This document shows, piece after piece, positions 1-13,012 of a stretch of DNA of 64,000 nucleotides; within the stretch, counting starts at the first letter, position 1; every line of letters starts with the position of its first letter. The notes beneath the pieces were generated by a model. That model did not search any database and was not told the DNA's origin. It saw only the letters and a list, made by a program, of their open reading frames with translations. Location of the stretch: the NCBI GenBank assembly GCA_003049485.1, contig PYST01000198.1, forward strand, positions 1 through 64,000. Direction: 5' to 3'. This DNA comes from Ophioceras dolichostomum. Taxonomy: Eukaryota; Ascomycota; Sordariomycetes; Magnaporthales; Ophioceraceae. The translations under genes and the position numbers were made by a program.

Positions 1-761
1 AATGTATTCAGTCCGAGCTAGTTTTAATTCATACTTGGCGTTTTGGTGTTTTTATCTGGCATAAATATCAACACCGTCCAAAAAGGTGTATCACGAGCTT
101 GTGTGTGTCACGAGCTTGTGGAGTACGTTAAAGAATAAATGTAATAAATATGCAGCTTATTGTCGACAGCTATCGTAACAAGTCTATGATGGTGTATACA
201 GTATAGAAAACGGCCAGGGACGCCGAGATACAAAGGAAATATACCTATCGAAGCGATTTTGTACGTGTGCGTAGGTAGTCTTGACTTCCCAAGGCCGTGT
301 GCCAAAAAAAGGGGGGCTGGGGATGTGAAGACAAAAGACACCAAAGCAAAGGTAAAAAGAGGAGAAAACAAGAAAATTATCATCCACATGATAGGGGCCT
401 GAACCACGTCCGGCCGGCCTGCATGCTCACAGGGCCTGCAATGTAATGTAATGTATTGTATTTTGTATTGTATTTCCGACCTATCTGCCTGTGCTGTGCG
501 CGGTATTATACCGTACGCGGCAGGTAACGCGGTCCCAGATACAATACAAGACACATTACAATACATTACATTGCAGGCTCTGCCTGCCCAGCGAGACCGA
601 TGTCAGTGGGGGAAAAGATAGGCATGCAGGCGGCCCTACAAGTTGTCAGACCCCCTAAGAACTCCTCCTATGATTCATCCTAGAAAGGCAACTAGAGTCA
701 CTACGACCCTGTGCATGTCGTCATTCACCATCCTCATAGGGCGTGCCTCTTCAATGTCTGC
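1..761. other. Non-coding region downstream of the ABC transporter
   Basis: No credible gene is visible here. The stretch follows the 3' end of the minus-strand ABC transporter and probably includes its 3' UTR. The only clear structure is the inverted repeat at 430-582, listed separately. The two open frames across 108-566 on the minus strand have no recognisable domain and pass through that hairpin. Confidence 0.6.
430..582. repeat. Inverted-repeat hairpin, MITE-like
   Basis: The left arm at about 430-481 and the right arm at about 531-582 are reverse complements of each other over roughly 50 bp with a few mismatches and small gaps. Both arms carry AATGTAATGTA- and TTGTATTGTAT-like runs. 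The spacer of about 50 bp contains a smaller stem (CGGTA-TTA-TACCG). This could be a miniature inverted-repeat transposable element, a cruciform, or a hairpin RNA template. No clear target-site duplication or coding capacity is visible. Confidence 0.7.
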
Positions 762-3700
762 CTACTGCTTCTTCTTGAACATCTGCAGCAGCTTGTTGTT
801 CTTCTTGGGCACACGGGCCAGCCAGTAGATGCCGAGGGCAGCGAAGACGTTGAAGATGACGTAGACCCAGATGAGCCCAAAGTTGCGCCACCTGTCATTG
901 TAGTCGATGCTGAGGGCCTTGAGGAAGACGTTGGTGTCTCGGATGGGGCAGTATTCGCAGGACTGGGTGGCGTTGGGGTTCATGACCTCGCCGCCCAGGA
1001 GGGCAACATAGTCGGCCATGAACGCGCCACACTGCGTGCCGGCTTTCGGATCGAAGTGGAGGACTTCGTTGGCGGCGCAAACGACCTCAGTGTTGGCCAA
1101 CGACGATGACAGGACGCCGGACACGATGTACGTGAAGGGCGAGATGCGGTACATGAAGATCCAGAACCGGGGCAGGGAGTCGGCGCCGGCGAGGACACCG
1201 CAGAACAGAAGGGACATGGAGAAGAGCAGGTTGGCCACGGCACCACCGCCCTCAGCCGTCTGGACGCCGGCGATGGCCATGTCGGTGAAGGTGGAGGTGA
1301 AGATGAGGAAGCCCCAGATGAAGAGGAACACGAGGGCCCCGCGCTCGGCCACGCTGTTGGTGGGGACGGCGTTGCGGTAGAGTCCGACGGGGTAGTAGAA
1401 CGAGAAGTACATGATCACGGCGCACAGCGTGTTCCAGGGCAGCTCGACGATGACCTGTGAGAGCATGAAGACCTTCCAGCTGTACACCTTGGACGGACGC
1501 TCGCGCACCTCGTACAGGTCGCGCTGGATGACGAAGTGCGGCATGGTCTGCTGGACGAGCTGGCCAAAGACGGTGAGGATGTTGAAGACGGCGAACATCT
1601 GGTTCTGCAGGCCTTGGCGCGTGTTGGGTGCGTCGTAGAAGACGAAACCGATGAAGAGAGCGACGGCGGTGCAGATGGCGAACTTTGAGTAGATGTAGTT
1701 GGGCGTGCGCCAGTACTGCTGGAAGACACGGTGCAGGACCTCCCTGAGCTGCTGGACAAAGGGAGCCGCAAACTCGTCGTAGCTGGTAGCGTCGCTGGCC
1801 AGGGGGTTCTCAGCCTTGGGGTTATCGGCCAGGCGTTGCAGCTCGGTATGGACGTCCTTGCACTCGGGGCTGTCGCGCCAGGTCTGGTGCCAGTCGATGT
1901 CGGAGGAGGTGCCCGGTGCGGCACCGATAACCTCGAGCATCCATTCAGCCGGGTTCGCCTCGGCCGGACACGTGTCGTCGCCGTTGCGCTCGAAGTAGTT
2001 GATCAGGGTCTTGGAGTTCTCGCCGATCTCGCCGAAGTATACCGTCTTGCCACCCTTGGCCAAGAAAAGAAGTCTGTCGAAGCGCTGGAAAAGCATGGCC
2101 GACGGCTGGTGAATCGTGCACAAAATGGCCTGGCCGCTCTTGGTGAGCTTCTCCAGGAGATCCATAATGGCCCACGAAGTTTGAGAGTCAAGGCCGGAGG
2201 TGGGTTCTGTTGGAGCAGGTTGTGGATGATGTTAGTTTCCGCTTTAGGCCAACAATACAGGGCGGAAGAGACTGGTAGACAAGGAGAAGAAAGAGATAGA
2301 TAGTAAAGCATTGGGGAAACAAACCATCAACGAAAAGCAGCAAGGGGGGCTTGGCGGCGAGCTCGACACCAATGGTCAGGCGTTTCCGCTGCTCAACGTT
2401 CAAACCCTCACCGGGCACACCAATCACGGCGTTGGCGTACTCCTCCATTTCCAACAAGCGGATAACCTCATCGACATAAGCAAGCTTTTCGGCGCGGGGG
2501 ATGTGGGCAGGCTGGCGGAGCAAGGCGCTGAAGTTCAGGGCTTCGCGCACAGTCGTGGTCTGGAGGTGGAGATCCTGCTGCTGGACGTAGCCGGTCTTGC
2601 GCTGGAACGAAGCATCACGAACGTGGCCGTCAACGAGCATCTGGCCCGTGATAACACCAACGTTGGTACGGTCGGCCAGACAGTCAAGCAGGGTGGTCTT
2701 GCCGGCACCGGAAACGCCCATGAGCGCGGTGAGCGAGCCGGGCTTGACCCAGCCGTCGACGTGGTCGAGGATGCGCCGGGTCTCACTCTTGATCTTGACG
2801 TCGTAGCACACATCACGCCAGTGGAAGGTGCTCGTCTGGCGCTGGATGAAGCCGGCCCCGCCCTCCCTGTCCGAGTCCGCTGCTGCACCGGCTGCCAGTT
2901 TGACGCCGGCCGAGCTCGAGCCCGACTCCGGGTCATGGGCCTTTTCGCTCAGGGCGGCGGGCTTTTGGCCACGGCGGAAGACGAGAACCTCACCCTTGGA
3001 CTTCTTCTCGGAGATCCACTCGGTTGCCATAATGTTGATGAAGAAGAGTCCGACAGCGAAGGCGCAGATGATGCCGAAGTTACGCCACTTGTGGATAGCG
3101 TCGTACTTGAAAGCGCTCATGATGTAGGCCGCGCCGTCGACCATGGGGTTGCCGGGCTCGGCGCCGATGGCCGTGCAGACGCGGGTAGCGTTTCCGATAT
3201 CTTCGTAGCTGGGCACAAGCGGGCTTGGCACGTACTCGGCGAGGGTGCACTCGAAAGACCGGCCCACAAACTCGTTGACCATCAGCGACTCGAAGGCATA
3301 GCCGAGGAAGTTCAGGTGCCGCAGCCAGCCGCACCAACCCAGCATGTAATCGATGGGGATGACAAAGCCGGTGAAGATGACCATGATCAGAATCAGGATA
3401 GCGGCAGGGACCATGGCTTGCGACATGGTGCGCGACAGGGCAGCGATGGTGCGGAACGTCATCGACATGGCCATGATGGTGGCGAACATGATCAGGAAGA
3501 AGAAGAAGAAGGCACCCGGCTCGCGGCGTAGGTTCGTCATGAAGTACAGCGTCAGGTTGAAGGAGACGGCATTGACGAGCTTGTACGGCATGTCGCACAG
3601 CATCGAGGCCACGCCCTCGGCGGACGGGTGGTAGAGCGCGTATCGATCGTGCTTTTCCACGATGGGGCGCTGGGCGTACAGGGTGAGAATTTCGAGGGCG

Positions 3701-5971
3701 GCGGAAAAGGCGTTCATCAGGCAGGCAAAGAAGAGGAGGGCGCCCCTTTGGAAGAAGCTGGCGGTGGTCATCTGCATGTTGAAGAACATGCTGGACACGA
3801 TGAGGGCGGTGACGGTGTTGGCGATAATAGAGCCGATGGTGAAGGCGGGGTCGCCGATCAGCCGCCTCCAGCCCCGCCACAGGCACAACATGACCTGCTG
3901 GCCGAAAGACAGGGTGAAGGGGCTCTTGGGCCGCTGGTGCTTGGCCTGCTGGGCTTTGCGGGAGGCGCGGAAGACGTCGGCGTCGGCCCCGTTGAACGGA
4001 TGGCTGGTCTTGTACTCCTCAATCTCGGCCTGCAGGGCGGCGTACTCGGAGCTCTTCTTCCAGGCGGCCGCGAACTCGTCGGGAGTGCGGGGAACCTTGC
4101 CCTCGAAGCCCGAGCGCACAATGCGCTCCTGCGGCGAGGTCATCGAAGTCAGGAAGTCCGGTGTGGTCTGGCGTGCGGGGCATTCGAAGCCGAGGTGGAT
4201 GAAATACCGCTTGGCCTTGACGGCGTCGCCAAAGTAGATCTGGCGGCCCTCGTAGAGCACGACGGCCTTGTCAAAGACGTCGTAGGCCGTCTGCGGGGCC
4301 TGGTAGATGGATACGACCGAGGTGGTGTTGAACAGGTCCGACTCCATGCGGAGCGTCCTACAGAACTCGATGGCGTTGGCACTGTCGAGACCACGCGTGC
4401 TGTTGTCCCAGCACTGCAGCGGCGAGCCCGAGAGCGCGGCCTCGGCGATGGTGACGCGCTTGCGCTCGCCGCCGGAAACACCACGGACGTACTCGTTGCC
4501 CACCCGCGTGTTGATGGTGTGCGAGATGCCGAAGACGGCCATGACCACATCGCGAATGTGGTTTGCGAAGAGCGACTTGGGCACGCCATCGGGCAGGGAG
4601 CGCGGCGCTCGAGAGTGGGCCGCGAAGGTGAGCGTCTCGCCGACGCTCAGCTGTGGGAAGTGGGTATCTATTAAGGGGTAATTGTATTGATGTTAACAGC
4701 AGCTCGCAGACCACGCAAAAGAACAAAAAAGTACAAGTGCGAACAGGCTTGTAGGCTTGTGGGCTACCAACTTACCAACTTCGGCGGTGTAAATTGCCTC
4801 TCCGCGGTGGTGCGTGTGCATTTCATGGGCGGTCATGCCTGTGCAAAAGAAATCATCCGGAGTGTTAGTGGTGGTGGCTTCCATGTAAGTCGGGGTTGGC
4901 CCGATGCAGTTGGCTGGCGCCTGCCCTGGTATGATGGCTGTGGCGCTTCCCGCTTTCCCGCTTTCCCCTCTAATTGCCCTTGATCAATTCCCCCCGCATT
5001 AAAACGCCAAATATTAGGCAGGTACGGGTTAAGGCATGTGTAGGTCACGGAAGGAAACGAAAAAGAAAAGACAACAAGTCAACGCACGAACCCTGGTAGT
5101 TGAAGTATGACCCCTTGTCGACGTAAATCCCATTGGTCTCTCCAGCAATCGTCTTGAGCAGAGTGCTACACCCAGAACCCGGCGGGCCCAGGACGACGAG
5201 CATCTCACCCCTCCGCACAACACCGTCGAAGCCGCGCAGGATGTCGAGCCGCGTGCCACGGTTGCCAGTTGCGCGGCGAAACAGGGTGCCGATCTGCAGC
5301 AAGGCGCTGAACACGGTCTTCTGGAAGTCGGTCGGCGATCCGAAGCCGTAGACGTTGAGGTTCTGGAAGCAGATGCCGCTGGTGCGGAACATGCCGCCGT
5401 TCGTGCTCACCAGGTCAACTACGGTCTTGGCCCAGGTGCCGGCACGGAAGTTCTTGCCATTGGGGTTGAGCGGCGAGTCCGGATCTGACGATGCCACCAG
5501 GAACGGATTCTGGCCTTGCACGGACGCCGTCACGCCCGAAGCGTTGGTGTAGCGCCGTGCCAATGCCTGCACCATGCTGTTGCGGCGCTCGAGCTCCGAA
5601 TCGTCCCCGTCGTCCTCGGTGTCAGTGTCGGGCTCGGTCGCGGCATCAGCGGCCTCGCCATCGGTGGCTGGTTCGCCGCCCTTCTTATCCTTCGCGTCGG
5701 CGCCGCCGTCTGACGATGGCCGACGGGTCTGGCTGGATCCATCGAGCACCCTCTTCTCGTCATCCTCCTTCCGTTTCTTGTCCAGCGACTTCTTGTCCAG
5801 CGACTTCCGTCCGCTGCGATGGGTGCCATGAGACGTCACCCGGTGCATGCCCTGCGTCGTCGGCTCTGGCTCTTCCTCGTCGTGCGTCATGCGGCGAGCT
5901 GCCGGTACACCAATCGACTGCGACGTTAGGTCATTGCTCCCAGCAAACGGGTTTCCCGCGATTAAGGACAT
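762..5971 (-). CDS. PDR/CDR-type ABC multidrug transporter
   Basis: Full-size pleiotropic drug resistance transporter with (NBD-TMD)2 layout, about 1576 residues in four exons: 5971-5092, 4838-4776, 4667-2325 and 2206-762. All three introns are GT-AG and join in phase. NBD1 has the degenerate fungal Walker A GPPGSGCST (about residue 262, Cys in place of Lys) and signature VSGGERKRVTI. NBD2 has a canonical Walker A GVSGAGKTT (about residue 965) and the deviant signature NVEQRKRLTIG; the third intron falls inside its Walker B, LLLFVD|EPTSGLD. This NBD asymmetry is typical of the family. Two hydrophobic six-helix blocks follow the NBDs. The N terminus is Ser/Asp/Glu-rich with Lys clusters. The expected role is plasma-membrane efflux of drugs or lipids; the substrate cannot be read from sequence. 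The first Met at 5971 gives a normal family length. Confidence 0.95.
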
Positions 5972-8721
5972 CTTGTCCTAGTTTGTCCGTGTCCGGTGCT
6001 TGCCGGCGCGTCACGCTCGTGCGTGCACTGCCGGTTTTCACGAAGCCCTTCACGGCGACCGCGTCTCTACCCCGCGGTCCTCCACAATGCTTCAGGGCAG
6101 GTCTGTCGGGCTGGTCCTCATGCACTTCTCTTTGAGATGTGTCTTTGGAGATGCGGCATGCGGGGGTGATATTGAATAGGTAGGTAGGTTACAAGTGAGT
6201 AAACAACGCCAGGGACAAGGGGGAAAAGGGGAAAGGAATGACCAAAAGGAATATGGCTGAAGAGCTGCTGAGATGGGCACCTGACCTATTAACAATGGCG
6301 CACAAGGGGGTGGAAGAAAGAGTGAAGAAAGGAACCGAAGAGCATCGAGACAAATCGCGCGCAGAACAGCAAAACCCCGAACGGGGAACAACACAACCGA
6401 CTGACACGCCCAAATGTATCCGAGCACCGAGCAAGGGGAGAATTTTGGTGGAAGGAGTCCTTGAAAACCGACACCCCGTCCCGAAGATGGGGTCTTTCGC
6501 TGGCCATTCCGATTCGTTCGTATTGGTTATACGCACTAAATACGCTCAGGGGCCCCAATCCGATTTTGTCTGCCTGCTTGCCATGTATTCCGTGCCTCCC
6601 TGAGCCGGTACGAAGTGCCAGAGAGCAACGTGAGCCGGCCCGCACTCTTTCCGCTGATGACCAGGATGGGGGGCAAAGAAACGAGATGCGCCAATACCAA
6701 GCCAAGCGCCCAAAAGGCACGCTTAGTCGTCACAGAACCATCAGCCTGCCCCGCGCTTGGCGATAATCAGCGGGGAGTTTTGTCTCCTTGGACAAACTCC
6801 CTCGATTAGTCCCCCTTCTAATAGCCTCTTTCTGTTTGCTGGGTGACTGGTGAATGTTGCTGTCAACATCATCAACAACAGCTGATGTTGAGCCGTGTAG
6901 CACGTATCTTACGATGGAAGCAACTGAGACGTCGCACGTACGTCAACCGGGCTGGAGATGTGACTTTGCAGACAAGAACCACATGGCTGCATAAAAATAT
7001 CCCACACACAACGTGGTGGAACACGCTCCCGCGTTTTCATGTTCTTTTCGTTGGGCGGCGCCGCTTTGGGCCCTCTGGCCCCCGTGAAATTGCGGCTGAT
7101 AAGGCCCGCCTCCAACTCGGATCCCGTTTTCGGGGTCTTCGATCTCCCCGAACCCGTGGCAATGCTCTGTGGGACGCGCAAAATTGGGCATGGTCCAAAA
7201 ACGGCATTTGCAGGGCTCTGTGCATGCAAGTATATTCTGCATATTCAATGTAGCACACGATCGATGATCCAAAAGCTCGTCATCATGACCAGTATTAAAA
7301 AGAGCCATCCACCGCCGCCCCATGCGTCATTGCCATTGCTGACTGGCGGACCGTGTCCGCATCGCTAGACTCGCCGCGCCTTGCTAGAGACCTCGGCCGC
7401 AGTGTCGCCGACCCTATTGCCTTCCTGTGGAAGCCAGTACTACGAGTAGGTACTATGCCCTCCGAAAGCGGCACAACACTTTATCAATGGCCACAAGATA
7501 TGCCCGCATTCGACTTCGAGTTCGAGTTCGAACCCGAATTCCCGTCTCACCCAAGACTCCGTCATCCCGATACACCACCCGGATTGCGCCAGAGTTCCGC
7601 GGTCCCGAGTCCGAGATGCAGGCAACCGTTCCACAAAGGAAAATGTGGTTGTTGTCGTACAAGCTCTAGCAAGCTCTGTGCTCACACAGCTTCTTTTGCG
7701 GTCTACGTAATAATGAGCAATACCGACTGCGCTGAAGACGTGGTCTCCCCTCAACCCTTTTGTCCCCGCCCACGATTCCGCCGTCGCATCTTTCTGTGAT
7801 TTTGTGAATTTTGTGGTCAGCCTGTGCACCCTCAATCGTTGATTGGTAACTGAGTTCTGTCAGTCCTGTCAGCCCTAAAAGTCGCAGGATCCTGATTGTC
7901 TAATTGGTGACCATGCACGAGGCTCTACAATTGGACGTTCCCGCATGCCAAGGTGGTCACCTTTTGCACCATCATATTCGGCATCTTTCCCAGCCGAGAG
8001 CACCCTCTTCCTTATCCTGTCCCTCCCCCTCCTCCTCTCGGATTACTTCGGGAAAGGCGACCGCTTCGTTCGCACCATGACAAGGGTTCTGAAGCCTCCT
8101 TAAGTGGGAGTTGTACAATGTAGTCGTGGCTTTCCTTTCTTCGAAGAAGCGAATACGGAAGATGAATGCAATATAGCATACTAGTAGGTGGAGTCACTCC
8201 AGTCCCCACAGAGTCTGGGACCCGCGGAAGCCGGAAGCCACGATGACTGCCCGCCTCCGTGTGTGCGGACCTGCGGGGACCAGATCGGACGGCATGCTAA
8301 AGGCCCTATGGCTTGACAGTTGTGCCTGATGATATGTACAACGTACCTACCTACCTAATTAATGCAGATCGGATGATTCCCCAAAGACCGACAACGGAGC
8401 CGACTCACGGGCGATACCTTGCAAATCTTGGCTGGTCTTTTCTGGATGACTGCGGATGTGGCGTCCGCCATCCACCTCAGACCACGTGGCTTTGACACGA
8501 ACAAGTCCACCCAAGGCTACATTCCAAGTGTTCAGAGTGACACCGCTTTCCCATCGGCATATCTCTGCAACCCGGCTCTCCGCACATAGCTAGCCTGGGA
8601 GATAGCCGCCCCTACGCTCCGGGCATAGAGCCTCGTGGGGCACGGACTGAGACGTCGATTTGCATCCTGTTGATTAATTCGTTGTACTTGACTGCTACTC
8701 ACGCATTCCGTCCTCGTGCGC

Positions 8722-8741
8722 GGAGAGAGAGAGAGAGAGAG
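8722..8741. repeat. (GA)n microsatellite
   Basis: A short perfect GA dinucleotide run in non-coding sequence, followed by a GT-rich stretch. It is of no evident function. Confidence 0.8.
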
Positions 8742-9519
8742 TGCGTGTGTGAGGGAGACTGGCAAGCTGGCAACATATGGTCTAGCGTCCAAGTGCCACT
8801 GGCTCTCATCCGATGCTTCAACCCGCCCTGCTATACCGATGTCTACTGTAGCCACAACAACTTGAATGGGTCCCTACCTAGGTATGTATCTGTATGAAGA
8901 TAGGAGGAAGATACGGAGGCAATGTTCGCGTATACTGCAATCCCTACTGCGTTCCCACTCTTGTATCATGAAAGGACAAAAGCGGCTTGAAACACTCATG
9001 CGCGGAAACTATTTACTGGAATCACAGTAATAGCAACCTACATGCCCCCCTTGAGTCCCTACCTACACAAACTGACACCAGTGGATCTTCTCGAGATTCC
9101 ACTAGAGATGCAGTGAGGCTGCTGTTCGCAGGGAGACGGCAGGCAGGGTCGGAAATGGTCAAGGATGTCCAAAAAAAGCCACAAGTGGATCTTCGACATA
9201 CCAGCGCCCAGGGTATGTAGACTGGCAAGGTTTCGAGGTGGAGGTGTATCTTCGTCTAGGCTATTATTGGGAGACCTGGTGACTGGGCGCCTCCACATAC
9301 TCCTAGCTGCCCCTTGCCCACTCTAGGAGATCGCCCACCGAAATTTTGGACATTTGGAACAGGAAAGAACTTCTCAACACTTTCCCACAGTGCGTTTAAA
9401 ATCATTTTTCTTTTCCAAGACGCTTTATTTTTCATTTCCCCGAGCCGTAAGCATTTCCTGATCGTCTTGTCAAAAGAAATCAAAAATAGAGCATCTTGAG
9501 ATCGCTTCCTAGACCCCCA

Positions 9520-9540
9520 TCGGGCAGTAGTACTGCCCGA
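9520..9540. repeat. Perfect 10-bp inverted repeat with 1-nt centre
   Basis: The sequence TCGGGCAGTA-G-TACTGCCCGA is a perfect inverted repeat with 10-bp arms. A second imperfect one (GAGGCT...AGCCTC) follows immediately at about 9540-9559. No U-tract terminator context or adjacent gene explains it. It may be a transposon-end remnant or chance. Confidence 0.6.
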
Positions 9541-11450
9541 GGCTCCGTAGCTAGCCTCGTATCTCTTTAGATGATTAGACTGTACTAGTAGTCACGCCCC
9601 GATATATAAGACCGGATGCGTTCTGACATGTAGTATAGAAAAGGGGTTCGCCGCTCCAGCGATTATATCTCGATCAGCACCCCGAAAGCCCGGATCCTGG
9701 GTTCTCCTTCCAGAAACCTGCCGACTTCCTCTGCGGCTCTGCCTCGTCTCTCCTACGTCAGATCGCTGCGCATTCGTTATTTTCCTCTTTTGGTTGTCCA
9801 ATATGCTCGCTATGAGGCTGCAACGGCCAGAACTCCGTGTTCAGGGAGGAGGCTAATATCTCTCTCGTCTCAGCGGCTCCGGAACTGCGCCCACAACCAA
9901 TAATTATCTCCCGACTTTACACTGAAGTGCATTCATCCCCTTTCACGATGCTACCCAACGCAACAGGTCGCGGTACATCCTTCTAGAATTATATCCTTCT
10001 CTATCTGGGCTGCCAAGATAGAACATTAATCTTTTCCTGAAAGCGAGCTGGTCGAGTATCTATTACCTGTTACACCCCCTCTAGCCTCTGCGTTGATAAA
10101 GTCGTGCGGCCCCGGCCACTTTAGATGAGATGTCTCTTCGAAGTTTGCATTGTTAGTTCTAGTGATCTAGTTTTTTTAGTAGCTAGACTCAAGATTAGAA
10201 TTTGATGGCGAACCTGGGCTAACCTGAGCAGGCAAGATAGAAGTGGGAAAGAGAGAAAGGAGTTAGAGAGGGGAAGTTCCGATCTGCTAGTAAGCTGCTA
10301 AAGACATAAGCCGTCCTGCCTCTCAGCGATTTACACCACATTATGCGTGTTATTTGATCTACGCACCTGATGCTCCGAGGCCGTGTCTAGCCTATGGCGT
10401 AAGTAGCCACTCTCTTGATACTTGACGGCAAAGTACTCTGATACTTAGCTCGTAGCCCTAAACTTGTAGCATAGGAAGCATGGTGCCCCGCGGCACCCTT
10501 GTGAATACCGCCGCAGTTGCAAGCGCCAGACCCGTCTGTGCAGACCACCTAGACAGCCAGCCCACCGAGCCACCCCTACCCCGGTTAGTGGAAGCGAGCC
10601 CCTTCCCGAACACCAAAGTCCACAGCTAAGAGCTTGTTCACTCAGAGGTTCTGACATATTGCGACTCCTGAGCCTTGGAGGCATGACCTCAGATGTGGGT
10701 TGCTTGCAAAAGCAAAGAAACAGCTAGCTTCAGTGTCTTACTGAGACTGCCAGGTCACATTGCGGAGGAAACCGCAGAGAGCGAACAGTGTTCGAGTTGG
10801 GCCTTTTTGGCTTACTAAAATGGACTCAAACCGTGTATAGGCCACTGGCTTTGAATATCTACACTTGGCTGTCTCTCTGCTGCGTTTCTGGGACTGCTTT
10901 CATAGGTACCTACTCATAGCGCCCTTTGCCCACTCGCTTAAATTCTCTGCGTGATGTTGTATGCCGCTGCTTTACCGATACAGTCTATACTAGGTACCTA
11001 CCTAGGCATGACGCGCCTGCCATTTAATTTTGTCTAGCTATCGCGCTTTCTGTTTGATTCTATTCGCCGTTGCTTTTTTTAGGCAGCAGTTTTGGGACCA
11101 CTGTCTGCTTAATTTGCCTTACATAATTTACAACACCTCTCTCAACCTACCACCCACCTTCCTCCTTTCAAATATCGCCATCCTCAACTTCCAGCATCGA
11201 ATCGCTAGCAAGAGCACGCGCAGTCCAGGTGGCCTTCTTTTACCGCTTTCTAGTGAAATTCAATCAATTTCGACCTGCAGAAACCGTGCGCGCTGCGCCG
11301 CGGCTCTTTGCGGTAAGTTGCTGCTCCTTACCTCGGTCGCTTGAGTTTGCCTACTGACCGACTGAAAGCCCCCAGCAGGAGCTTTGGAAAAGGTGCGACG
11401 GGCGTAATTGCCCGCATTATCCTTTTCAGAGCATTAGTTTCCAGGAATAT

Positions 11451-11540
11451 AGGGCATATATGCCCTAAGGTACCGAACATTTATACCTATAGTGCCAAAC
11501 ATTTATACCCAATTGTACCAGGTATTTATACCCTGTTGTT
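11451..11540. repeat. Palindrome followed by degenerate ~23-bp tandem repeat
   Basis: A perfect 16-bp palindrome AGGGCATATATGCCCT lies at 11451-11466. It is followed by three imperfect units of about 22-23 bp that share an ATTTATACC core with ACC/GCC upstream (cores near 11480, 11502 and 11524). The block is non-coding and its function is unknown. Confidence 0.65.
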
Positions 11541-12979
11541 CCTCGGTCGTCTTATGCTACGTATGTCTCGCGATGGCCCTGTTACCTTCGGTTATTATTG
11601 AGGCGGGCGATCGAGCTCGGCCTGAAATAATGTTCCCTTATCCACCACATATGGTCGTTCGTCAGCCTCGGGGACCATGGCTGCAACAGCACCAGGCGGA
11701 AGTGGACAATGTCCAGTTCCATAAACGCAACGCAACGGCGACGTTGCTCGAACGCACCCGTACCACCTCAAGTTCGAGCAGTTTTCCTTTAACGGATGCC
11801 CGATCATTTAGCCGAATTTGCCAAAGAGATGGCTGGTGGACTGCGCCAAACGAAAATTGAACCTCGCAGAGCTAGAGATTCGGCCATCTGCAAGAAGGTC
11901 CGGAGACTGACTGAACCAATGGCACCATTGCCACCTTACGGCTCTGGAGCTGATGATGATTTGCGGCTTCCGGGTTGTCTTCTCTTACTAAGTCGCCTTA
12001 TTTCCCACTCCTTCTGCATCTGCTTTTTCCATCACGACGCTTCATCGGCTTCCTTCCACATGACTAGAGTAACCTCCCCCTCGCAGCAGCCGCCAACACG
12101 CTTGTTAAGGCGCCGGAAAACGGATGAGGCCGCGAACGCCATCTGGAGGTGAGACTGTACGGCCTACTGTAAGCGGGCGACCGAAGCCCGCGTTGTACTC
12201 GCTCTTTGCGGAGCGCTATGGAATCTCCCTCTGGGAACCGAACGCGCGGAACTCGGTCCGGGGAGCCGCGACGGCGCCAAGTGTGTGACCATGTTCTGGG
12301 CTCAGAAAGGGTGTTGTGTCGACCGCGTATGCGACCGGGGGAGCATCAGCATCATGAGTGGAGAGAAGTTAACCATGTCAGCCCTCCTATTTCTAATTTC
12401 ACCCTGTCTGGTCGGGGATGATCCTCGATCCCGTGCGACTGCAGGCGTTTACGAGAAGCTCGTTGTTCGTGACTGAGCTTATCGGAGAGATGGCGGGTGC
12501 GAAAGAGCGAGCATCAAAATGATGACTGAGACGGGACTTGTATTGAGCGTATTCAGCACGGGAACTGACACACTAACTGGCGTCAATGCCAATTGAATGA
12601 GACGAAAAGACAGGGAAGGGAGGGCAGTATGAAGTAGTATCTATCGAGATCAGTATTAGAGGAATTTATGACAGTGGCTCCTAGTAGGTGTACCTATGTA
12701 TTCTGCATCTAGTGTAATGCCTGTACTCCTGTAGACTGTTACCAATTGGGGTCGGCCCGTCATTCTCATCTGTAGAGAAGCAACTCCTCTAGAACCCGCA
12801 AAGGAAAGTTAGCGGGCGGACCAGCGGGTCGTCGGCAATTGGTTCTATCGACGGAGGCGGATGCCTCATACCTTTCCGGCTAGTGGAACTACCGCCCGCC
12901 CATCCAACGACCCACGAAACGGGTACCGGTAGAACCGAGAAAACAATAACACAGATACGCATCCATCTAAACGTCGCTC

Positions 12980-13010
12980 CTCACACACACGCACGCACGC
13001 ACACACATCT
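12980..13010. repeat. CA/CG-rich simple repeat
   Basis: An alternating (CA)n/(CGCA)n tract lies immediately beyond the stop codon of the Sfh5-like gene, so it would sit in that gene's 3' UTR or terminator region. Confidence 0.7.
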
Positions 13011-13012
13011 CC

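Larger units (their letters stand above)
5972..13012. other. About 7 kb gene-poor intergenic region
   Basis: No open frame here has a recognisable domain or chains into a credible spliced gene. Open frames are short and occur on both strands at chance-like density. The region holds short CCTA/TAGG clusters (about 6177, 8343, 8872, 10990), a GA microsatellite (about 8722-8741), a perfect inverted repeat (9520-9540), a degenerate tandem repeat (about 11470-11540) and a CA/CG-rich tract just past the 3' end of the next gene. The sequence at 9.5-10.7 kb is more AT-rich and looks like old transposon debris, but I found no terminal repeats or coding remnants to prove it. Confidence 0.6.

Noticed and set aside
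3628..4674. 348-codon plus-strand open frame opposite the ABC transporter
   Set aside because: It is an antisense shadow of GC-rich coding sequence with no family match; the minus-strand frame is a clear transporter.
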